A program made the position numbers and the translations under genes. From an uncultured Propioniciclava sp. (GTDB lineage Bacteria; Actinomycetota; Actinomycetes; Propionibacteriales; Propionibacteriaceae), in the NCBI GenBank assembly GCA_937872005.1, contig CALMPQ010000465.1, forward strand, positions 1 through 5,175: a DNA stretch of 5,175 bases, given 5' to 3'. Within the stretch, counting starts at the first letter, position 1. The number at the start of each line of letters is the position of its first letter. The notes under the pieces are model-generated. The model was not told where the DNA came from, did no database searches, and saw nothing but the letters and a program-made list of their open reading frames with translations. Of this stretch, positions 1-4,532 are shown one piece after another.

Positions 1-228
1 CGAGTTGATCGCGTACGCCGTGAGCGTGCCGAACACCCACGAGATCGCCTTGGCGAGCGTGTGGCCCAGGCCCAGCCACATGCCGACCCACAACAGCCCG
101 AAGTCGACCACCGCCGACAACCCACCGGTCACCACGAACCGGAACAACTGCGTCGACAACGGCAGCCGCGGGTCGTTGCCGGGCACGGGGGGCACCGGCA
201 CCTCGGGCTCATCGGTCACGCCGGCCAT
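1..228 (-). CDS. GtrA-family membrane protein, N-terminal part (C-terminus off window)
   Basis: The 76 visible residues begin with a proline-rich cytosolic tail of about 26 residues. A hydrophobic segment follows (about 28-53, opening RFVVTGG) and then the start of a second (about 59-75, AKAISWVFGTLTAYAINS). The RF-V-GG opening and the A-K-IS...AYA-N-S pattern are typical of GtrA-like proteins, which usually have four membrane spans and about 130-170 residues. The family takes part in polysaccharide or cell-wall glycolipid synthesis, often as the presumed lipid-linked sugar flippase or an accessory protein; the exact substrate here cannot be told. The ATG at 226-228 is chosen because it gives a normal-length N-terminus, but no good Shine-Dalgarno is visible. 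The frame is open upstream, with GTG codons at 265-267 and 253-255, so the start is uncertain. TTG leucine codons are more frequent than in the neighbouring genes. The gene is divergent from the hydrolase at 280. Confidence 0.85.
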   Translation of the reverse strand, partial: MAGVTDEPEVPVPPVPGNDPRLPLSTQLFRFVVTGGLSAVVDFGLLWVGMWLGLGHTLAKAISWVFGTLTAYAINS

Positions 229-267
229 CGTCCCACAGCCGGCGGACGCGCCCACCCAAGCCCCCAC

Positions 268-279
268 TAGATTGGCCGC
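268..279 (+). promoter_or_regulatory. Predicted -10 element giving a leaderless mRNA for the hydrolase at 280
   Basis: TAGATT (268-273) fits the actinobacterial -10 consensus TANNNT and is followed by 6 nt (ggccgc) and then the ATG at 280, so transcription would start at or next to the A of the start codon. No Shine-Dalgarno precedes the ATG, as expected for a leaderless message. No clear -35 is visible in the GC-rich DNA upstream. This is inferred from sequence only. Confidence 0.55.
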
Positions 280-912
280 ATGCGCCTCCTCGCCCTGTTG
301 CACGGTCTCGGCCAGACCCCCCAGTCCTGGCAGGACCAGGTCACCGCCATGCCGTCCGGGTTCAAGGCCGTCGCCCCGTGGCTCAAGGGCACCCGTCCGG
401 GCCGTGACGAGGAGTTCTCCGTCCAGGGTGCCGCCGACGACGTGCTCGCCCTGCTCAACCAGCACGGCGTCGAACAGATGTCGCTCGTGGGCATCTCCCT
501 GGGCGCCATGGTCGCGCTCGACGCCGCCATCCGGGCGCCCGAGAACGTCTCCCACCTCGTGCTCGCCGCCGGTCAGGTGAACCCGCCGAAGTCGGTGATG
601 CGCGCCCAGCGGCTCGTCTTCTCGCTCATGCCGGCCAAGCGGCTGGCGTCCATGGGGGTGGAGAAGAAGCGGTTCCTCAAGGCCCTCGACCAGGCCGCGA
701 CGATCGATTACCGCTCCCGCCTGAAGGACGTCACCGCCAAGACCCTCGTCCTCGTCGGCGCCCACGACAAGGCCAACCTCGCGGCCGCCCGCGACCTCGC
801 CGCCGGCATCCCCGGCGCGCGCCTCGAGGTCATCCAGGGCGCAGGGCACCAGATCAACATCGAGGCCCCCCAGCAGTTCAACGACCTGGTCTGGCCCTTC
901 CTGGCCGACTAG
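280..912 (+). CDS. Alpha/beta hydrolase (210 aa)
   Basis: This is a compact alpha/beta-hydrolase-fold protein, probably a cytoplasmic serine esterase or related enzyme, of unknown substrate. Visible elements in order are the oxyanion-hole strand and loop LLHGLGQ (residues 6-12), the nucleophile elbow G71-I-S73-L-G75, the acid-loop candidate Asp163 after strand TLVLVGAHD, and the catalytic His190 in GAGHQINIEAP. The triad therefore looks complete: Ser73-Asp163-His190. The protein is short for the family (commonly 250-300 residues) and has only a small cap of about 45 residues (roughly 100-145, basic and Met/Leu-containing). The ATG start is supported by the -10 element exactly 6 nt upstream, pointing to leaderless translation. 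No signal peptide is seen. The gene is divergent from the GtrA gene across 51 bp and convergent with the next hydrolase, sharing the CTAG that forms both stop codons. Confidence 0.9.
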   Translation: MRLLALLHGLGQTPQSWQDQVTAMPSGFKAVAPWLKGTRPGRDEEFSVQGAADDVLALLNQHGVEQMSLVGISLGAMVALDAAIRAPENVSHLVLAAGQVNPPKSVMRAQRLVFSLMPAKRLASMGVEKKRFLKALDQAATIDYRSRLKDVTAKTLVLVGAHDKANLAAARDLAAGIPGARLEVIQGAGHQINIEAPQQFNDLVWPFLAD

Positions 913-1796
913 CCCGGCTCCACCTCGGCCAGGAACGCCCGCACCTCACGCAGCACCCGATCGTGGTCCTCCAGCTGGACCCAGTGCCCCACGCCCGCCA
1001 CTTCCACCAACCGCGCAGCAGGCATCGAAGCGACCGCGCGCCGCGACCCCTCGATCGGCACGATCGGGTCGTCCACGCCGTGCAGGAACAGGGTCGGCAC
1101 ACCCACCCCGGCCACCCGGGACGTCAGGTCGTTCCGCATCCCCCGCGGGCCGAGCGTGGCCTGGTTGTAGCGCGCATACCCCAGCACCCCACGCGGGTTG
1201 CGCGCCAGCCGGGTGAACTCGTCCATCACCTCGGCGGGCAGCCGCGCGATGTCCTTCACCACGGCCTTCAACGCCACCTTCACGAACCGGTTCGCGCGAC
1301 GCCCCAGCGGCAGCAGCACCACATCCGGCAAGCGGGACGCCAGCCACGCGGCCCCCTGCGCCCACGGATGGCCCAGCGAGCCGACCAAACCACCGGGTGC
1401 GATCAACACCAACCCGGCCACCCGCGACGGATGCCCCAACGCCACGTTCAGTGCCACGTCGCCGCCCATCGACACCCCGCCGAGCACGACGCGCTCCAGG
1501 CCCAGGGCGTCCAGCACCTGGGCCACCACATCAGCCAGGGCGACGGGTCCACCCACCGGGTCGACGTCCAGGGACGCCCCGAAGCCCGGCAGGTCGGGCG
1601 CCACGACCTGCCGATCGACCCCCAGCGCCGGCAGCAACCGGAACCAGGAGATCGCCGCGGCGTCCGTGCCGCCGCCGTGCACGAGCACGACCGGCACCCC
1701 GCCCGATCCCGCCGCCAACACCGACAACCGCCCGGCCGACGTCTCCACGAAGCGCCGCTCGGCGCCCTCGGGCAGCAGTCCGTCGAGGTCGTGCAT
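909..1796 (-). CDS. Alpha/beta hydrolase (295 aa), translationally coupled to birA
   Basis: This is an alpha/beta-fold hydrolase of the MhpC/BphD-like type with a full catalytic set: the oxyanion motif VHGGG (39-43), the DLPGFGAS strand and loop (68-75), the nucleophile elbow G107-V-S109-M-G111, the acid Asp243 in [10 protein letters not shown] and His271 in [10 protein letters not shown] cap of roughly 75 residues lies between about 140 and 215. Length is normal for the family. Substrate is unknown; esters, C-C bonds and thioesters are all possible. The frame stays open far upstream across birA, but the ATG at 1794-1796 is chosen because it overlaps the birA stop as TGATG (one shared base), because the usual N-terminal strand ([15 protein letters not shown]) starts soon after it, and because birA fills the upstream DNA. 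No strong Shine-Dalgarno is seen, so it is probably translated by coupling from birA. Linkage to birA raises a possible role in biotin metabolism, which is speculation. Confidence 0.9.
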   Translation of the reverse strand: MHDLDGLLPEGAERRFVETSAGRLSVLAAGSGGVPVVLVHGGGTDAAAISWFRLLPALGVDRQVVAPDLPGFGASLDVDPVGGPVALADVVAQVLDALGLERVVLGGVSMGGDVALNVALGHPSRVAGLVLIAPGGLVGSLGHPWAQGAAWLASRLPDVVLLPLGRRANRFVKVALKAVVKDIARLPAEVMDEFTRLARNPRGVLGYARYNQATLGPRGMRNDLTSRVAGVGVPTLFLHGVDDPIVPIEGSRRAVASMPAARLVEVAGVGHWVQLEDHDRVLREVRAFLAEVEPG

Positions 1797-1809
1797 CAGG
1801 CCGGCCTGA
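1796..1809. repeat. 14-bp perfect palindrome at the birA / hydrolase junction
   Basis: TCAGGCCGGCCTGA reads the same on both strands and spans the last birA codons, the birA stop and the first base of the hydrolase ATG. In the minus-strand mRNA it could form only a tight stem around the junction. It may simply reflect coding constraint (Arg-Pro-Ala-stop) in GC-rich DNA. Confidence 0.8.
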
Positions 1810-2572
1810 GGTGCTCGACATCCCCCGCGACGAACGTCCGCTCCCCGGAGCCGGTGTCGACGACGATCCCGCCCCCGGCGTCCACGCCCACGGCCCTGCC
1901 GGTGACGGGGTCGCCGCCCGCGATCCGCACCACGACGTCGCGGCCGATGGTGTCGCAGCGCCGCCGGTACTCCGCCACGACGTCGGCCCCGCCGTCCCAC
2001 GCCACGAACCACGTCTCGAGCGAGCGCAGCACGGCGGCGAGGATCGCCGTGGCCGAGACGTCCGAACCCTCGAGGCGGGTCGAGGTCGCGGTCGGCACCG
2101 GCAACTGGTCGGCCCGCAGCGACACGTTGAGCCCGAACCCCAGCACGGCCCGTGGGGTGTCGGCGTCCCCCACCGACTCGCACAGGATCCCGCACAGCTT
2201 GCGGTCGTTGACCAGCACGTCGTTGGGCCACTTGAGGCGGGCGTCCAGCCCCGTCGCCGCCCGGACGCCGTCGGTCACCGCCATGCCCACCAACAGGGGC
2301 AGCCAGCCCCACTCCGGCATCGGACGCCGCGGCGCCACCAGCGCCGAACAGGCGATCGAGGTGTCGGGCGGGGCCTCCCAGCGGCGGGCCAGGCGGCCCC
2401 GGCCGGCGCTCTGGTGGCCGGACGCGAGGACGAGCCCCGCCGGGGCGCCCTCCCGCGACAGCCCGGCCAGGTCGGCGTTGGTCGAACCGGTCGTGGCGAC
2501 CACGTCCACGCCCTGCCACAGTCCCCCCGCGACGGCCAGACCAAGGGCGTCCGCGTCGATGAATGCGCTCAC
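1796..2572 (-). CDS. birA: Biotin--[acetyl-CoA-carboxylase] ligase BirA, monofunctional
   Basis: BirA activates biotin with ATP to biotinyl-AMP and transfers it to the conserved lysine of biotin carrier domains, here most likely the acyl-CoA carboxylase alpha subunit that partners PccB. The 258-residue protein carries TTGSTN (27-32), the adenylate-binding loop GRGRLARRW (57-65), the catalytic KWPNDV (114-119), K125 in [15 protein letters not shown] (145-151) and a small SH3-like C-terminal domain (about 208-258). It has no N-terminal helix-turn-helix, so unlike E. coli BirA it should not itself bind DNA. The start is GTG at 2570-2572, supported by a -10 element exactly 6 nt upstream; no Shine-Dalgarno is present. 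It is divergent from pccB and overlaps the downstream hydrolase as TGATG. The stop lies within a 14-bp palindrome. Confidence 0.96.
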   Translation of the reverse strand: MSAFIDADALGLAVAGGLWQGVDVVATTGSTNADLAGLSREGAPAGLVLASGHQSAGRGRLARRWEAPPDTSIACSALVAPRRPMPEWGWLPLLVGMAVTDGVRAATGLDARLKWPNDVLVNDRKLCGILCESVGDADTPRAVLGFGLNVSLRADQLPVPTATSTRLEGSDVSATAILAAVLRSLETWFVAWDGGADVVAEYRRRCDTIGRDVVVRIAGGDPVTGRAVGVDAGGGIVVDTGSGERTFVAGDVEHLRPA

Positions 2573-2584
2573 ACGACCACCCTA
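2573..2584 (-). promoter_or_regulatory. Predicted -10 element giving a leaderless mRNA for birA
   Basis: Read on the minus strand, TAGGGT (2584-2579) is followed by GGTCGT (6 nt) and then the GTG start at 2572, the same geometry as at the other two leaderless candidates in this window. No convincing -35 hexamer is visible 17-19 bp upstream. This spacing is the main support for the GTG start. Confidence 0.6.
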
Positions 2585-2607
2585 GCGACGCGGACGGGCA
2601 GGCTGGC

Positions 2608-2644
2608 TTGGGGCCTGAGGGCCCGTAGGCATTATGGTCAGCGC
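2608..2644 (+). promoter_or_regulatory. Predicted pccB promoter, leaderless
   Basis: TATGGT (2633-2638) fits TANNNT and is followed by cagcgc (6 nt) and then the ATG at 2645, so the transcript should start at or beside the start codon. A weak -35 candidate, TTGGGG (2608-2613), lies 19 bp upstream of the -10. There is no Shine-Dalgarno before the ATG. The ATG inside the -10 region (2634-2636) is out of frame with pccB and is not a start. Confidence 0.6.
2611..2624. promoter_or_regulatory. Inverted repeat GGGCC-TGAG-GGCCC between birA and pccB (possible operator)
   Basis: Perfect 5-bp arms (2611-2615 and 2620-2624) flank a 4-nt centre. The element lies between the candidate -35 and -10 of pccB and about 27 bp upstream of the birA -10, so a bound protein could affect one or both promoters. 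Arms this short occur by chance in GC-rich DNA, and BirA here lacks a DNA-binding domain, so a separate regulator would be needed. Confidence 0.3.
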
Positions 2645-4219
2645 ATGGAGATCGACATCCACACGACGAAGGGGAAGATCGCCGATCTCGGGGAACGCAT
2701 TCTCGCCGCTGAGAACGCCGCCTCCCCGGCTGCCGTTGAGAAGCAGCACGCCAAGGGCAAGCTCACCGCTCGGGAGCGCATCGCAGCGCTGTTGGACGAG
2801 GGCACCTTCGCGGAGTTCGACGAGTTCGCCCGCCACCGCTCAACGGCGTTCGGCATGCAGGCCAAGCGTCCCTACACCGACGGCGTCATCACCGGCGTCG
2901 GCGCCATCCACGGTCGTCCCGTCTGCGTGTTCAGCCAGGACGTCGCGCTGTTCGGCGGCGCGCTCGGCCAGGTCTACGGCGAGAAGATCGTCAAGATCAT
3001 CGACTTCGCCATCAAGACGGGTTGCCCGCTCATCGGCATCAACGAGGGTGGTGGCGCCCGCATCCAGGAGGGCGTGGTCTCCCTCGGCCTGTACGGCGAG
3101 ATCTTCCGCCGCAACACCCTCGCCTCGGGCGTGATCCCGCAGATCAGCCTGATCATGGGTGCCGCGGCCGGTGGCCACGTGTACAGCCCCGCCCTGACCG
3201 ACTTCACCATCATGGTCGACAAGACCAGCCAGATGTTCATCACCGGTCCCGCCGTCATCAAGACGGTGACGGGTGAGGACGTCACGCTCGAGGAGCTCGG
3301 CGGCGGTCGCACCCACAACAGCAAGTCGGGCAACGCCCACTACCTCGCCGCCGACGAGAACGACGCGATCGAGTACGTGCGCGAGCTGCTCAGCTACCTG
3401 CCGCAGAACAACCTCGAGGACCCGCCGGTCTACGACGAGGCCGAGGCCGACCTCACGATCACCGACCACGACCGTGAGCTCGACACGCTGATCCCCGACA
3501 GCCCGAACCAGCCCTACGACATCCGCACCGTCATCAAGACGGTCCTCGACGACGACGAGTTCCTCGAGGTCCAAGAGCTCTTCGCGGGCAACATCGTCGT
3601 CGGCTTCGGCCGCATCGAGGGTCGCGTCGTGGGTGTCGTGGCCAACCAGCCGATGGTGTTCGCCGGCTGCCTCGACATCGACGCGTCCGAGAAGGCCGCC
3701 CGGTTCGTGCGCACCTGTGACTGCTTCAACATCCCCGTGCTCACGTTCGTCGACGTCCCCGGCTTCCTGCCCGGCGTCGAGCAGGAGCACAACGGCATCA
3801 TCCGCCGTGGCGCGAAGCTGATCTACGCCTACGCCGAGGCCACCGTTCCGCTCATCACCGTCATCACCCGCAAGGCCTACGGCGGCGCGTACGACGTCAT
3901 GGGCTCCAAGCACCTGGGTGCCGACGTGAACCTGGCCTGGCCGACCGCCCAGATCGCCGTCATGGGCGCCGAGGGCGCGGTCGAGATCCTCTACAAGAAG
4001 GAGCTCGCCGAGGCCGAGGACCCGGTGGTCCGCCGCAAGGAGCTCGTCCAGGAGTACAACGACGAGCTGGCCAACCCGTACGTGGCGGCCGAGCGCGGCT
4101 ACATCGACCAGGTGATCTACCCGCACGCCACGCGCGAGACGATCGCCCGGGTCATGCGCCTGCTGCGCACCAAGCGCGAGACCCTGCCGCCCAAGAAGCA
4201 CGGGAACATCCCGCTGTGA
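2645..4219 (+). CDS. pccB: Acyl-CoA (propionyl/acetyl-CoA) carboxylase carboxyltransferase beta subunit
   Basis: This 524-residue cytoplasmic enzyme transfers the carboxyl group from carboxybiotin on the alpha subunit to an acyl-CoA, giving methylmalonyl-CoA from propionyl-CoA or malonyl-CoA from acetyl-CoA. It has the tandem crotonase-like carboxyltransferase halves. Key sites are the first oxyanion loop E134-GGGARIQEG (glycines 135-137), the [15 protein letters not shown] segment, ITGP-VIK-VTGEDVT, the N-to-C domain link near QPYDIR, and the second oxyanion loop [12 protein letters not shown] (glycines 413-414). Asp417 in that loop appears to match Asp422 of S. coelicolor PccB, a known acyl-chain selectivity residue. 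The C-terminus [11 protein letters not shown] is the family's usual ending, and the length matches actinobacterial PccB/AccD5 (about 525-550). The N-terminal [12 protein letters not shown] also matches that group. The open frame continues upstream, but the ATG at 2645 fits homologue length and the -10 spacing. It overlaps accE by GTGA and is divergent from birA. The propionibacterial transcarboxylase 12S subunit is a less good match. Confidence 0.96.
   Translation: MEIDIHTTKGKIADLGERILAAENAASPAAVEKQHAKGKLTARERIAALLDEGTFAEFDEFARHRSTAFGMQAKRPYTDGVITGVGAIHGRPVCVFSQDVALFGGALGQVYGEKIVKIIDFAIKTGCPLIGINEGGGARIQEGVVSLGLYGEIFRRNTLASGVIPQISLIMGAAAGGHVYSPALTDFTIMVDKTSQMFITGPAVIKTVTGEDVTLEELGGGRTHNSKSGNAHYLAADENDAIEYVRELLSYLPQNNLEDPPVYDEAEADLTITDHDRELDTLIPDSPNQPYDIRTVIKTVLDDDEFLEVQELFAGNIVVGFGRIEGRVVGVVANQPMVFAGCLDIDASEKAARFVRTCDCFNIPVLTFVDVPGFLPGVEQEHNGIIRRGAKLIYAYAEATVPLITVITRKAYGGAYDVMGSKHLGADVNLAWPTAQIAVMGAEGAVEILYKKELAEAEDPVVRRKELVQEYNDELANPYVAAERGYIDQVIYPHATRETIARVMRLLRTKRETLPPKKHGNIPL
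4201..4213 (+). repeat. Small hairpin just before the accE start codon
   Basis: CGGGA-ACA-TCCCG forms a perfect 5-bp stem with a 3-nt loop ending 2 nt before the GTG start of accE and covering its weak ribosome-binding purines. The pccB ribosome would unwind it, which would suit translational coupling. The sequence also encodes the conserved Gly-Asn-Ile-Pro end of PccB, so protein constraint may explain it. Confidence 0.4.
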
Positions 4220-4458
4220 GCGAGCAGGCCATCACGCCCGAGGAGCAGGGCCCGCTGTTCCAGGTGGTGTCCGGCAACCCGACGGACGAGGAGGTGGCGG
4301 TCCTGGCGGCCGTCATCACCGCAGTCCGCCGGGGCCGTGGTCGCCCGCACGCGCCGGTGAACTCGGCGATCGCGGGTGGCTGGCGCTCGCACTGGCACCT
4401 CGTGCGGCACGCCGTGCTCCAGGGGCACGGCGCGTGGCGGAGCACCGCCCGCCGCTGA
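4216..4458 (+). CDS. accE: Acyl-CoA carboxylase epsilon subunit
   Basis: This is a small 80-residue accessory subunit that, in actinobacterial acyl-CoA carboxylases, binds the beta subunit and raises activity or stabilises the alpha-beta complex. The family pattern is present: a V-x-G-NPT-EE-A core ([20 protein letters not shown], residues 15-34), then a basic, proline-containing linker (38-50) and a Trp-containing tail with W56, W60 and W74 (GAWRSTA). The start is GTG at 4216, which overlaps the pccB stop in GTGA; a weak GGGAA purine stretch lies about 10 nt upstream, inside a short hairpin. Expression is probably coupled to pccB translation and controlled by the pccB promoter. The position directly after a PccB-type gene is the typical one. 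Confidence 0.92.
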   Translation: MSEQAITPEEQGPLFQVVSGNPTDEEVAVLAAVITAVRRGRGRPHAPVNSAIAGGWRSHWHLVRHAVLQGHGAWRSTARR

Positions 4459-4468
4459 AATTCACCCC

Positions 4469-4504
4469 TTCCTCGCCTTGGTGGCGGCCGCTAGGCTCGT
4501 CGCG
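4469..4504 (+). promoter_or_regulatory. Predicted promoter of the DUF937-family gene
   Basis: TAGGCT (4492-4497) fits the TANNNT -10 consensus, with a start expected near 4504, giving a leader of about 29 nt. A weak -35 candidate, TTCCTC (4469-4474), lies 17 bp upstream. Unlike the other promoters in the window it makes an mRNA with a leader and a Shine-Dalgarno. The prediction rests on the hexamer and spacing only. Confidence 0.45.
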
Positions 4505-4516
4505 TCCGCCACCAAG
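4477..4516. repeat. Perfect 11-bp inverted repeat around the promoter of the DUF937 gene
   Basis: CTTGGTGGCGG (4477-4487) and CCGCCACCAAG (4506-4516) are exact reverse complements separated by 18 nt. The 18-nt centre holds the predicted -10 (TAGGCT, 4492-4497) and the expected transcription start near 4504. The right arm ends 2 nt before the Shine-Dalgarno of the next gene. In a read-through transcript from pccB-accE the arms could pair into an 11-bp stem; no U-tract follows, so it is not a normal intrinsic terminator. In DNA it could serve as a two-half-site operator. Confidence 0.85.
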
Positions 4517-4518
4517 CG

Positions 4519-4524
4519 AAGGAG
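4519..4524 (+). promoter_or_regulatory. Strong ribosome binding site of the DUF937-family gene
   Basis: AAGGAG lies 8 nt before the ATG at 4533 and fixes that start. It is the only strong Shine-Dalgarno in front of a gene in this window. Confidence 0.85.
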
Positions 4525-4532
4525 CTATTCCC

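Noticed and set aside
5..580. Plus-strand open frame over the GtrA gene and first hydrolase
   Set aside because: It is Pro/Ser/Thr/Arg-rich without domain features; the minus-strand GtrA reading and the hydrolase frame explain the DNA.
280..1796. The two alpha/beta hydrolases as an inverted gene duplication
   Set aside because: Outside the generic fold motifs the proteins differ in length, cap and active-site surroundings, and I see no nucleotide similarity between them.
1797..2519. N-terminal extension of the 909-1796 hydrolase running through birA in another frame, an apparent fusion
   Set aside because: The extra residues are Arg/Gly/Pro-rich shadow sequence; birA clearly occupies this DNA in its own frame and the ATG at 1796 gives a standard hydrolase.
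963..2585. 540-codon plus-strand open frame antisense to the hydrolase and birA
   Set aside because: It is His/Arg/Pro/Gln-rich with no recognisable domain and is explained by GC-rich codon bias opposite real genes.
1397..2644. Long in-frame 5' extension of pccB on the plus strand, antisense to birA and the hydrolase
   Set aside because: The translation is Arg/Pro-rich low complexity without family features, overlaps two strong genes on the other strand, and the ATG at 2645 fits both homologue length and the promoter spacing.
2840..4201. 453-codon minus-strand open frame antisense to pccB
   Set aside because: It is Val/Asp/Leu/Gly/His-rich, typical of the antisense of a GC-rich gene; pccB is unmistakable on the plus strand.
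4478..4483. TTGGTG as the -35 of the DUF937 promoter
   Set aside because: It is only 8 bp from the -10, too close for a sigma-70-type promoter.
4477..4516. Inverted repeat after accE as a Rho-independent terminator
   Set aside because: The stem would have an 18-nt loop containing the -10 of the next gene and is followed by a Shine-Dalgarno, not a U-tract.
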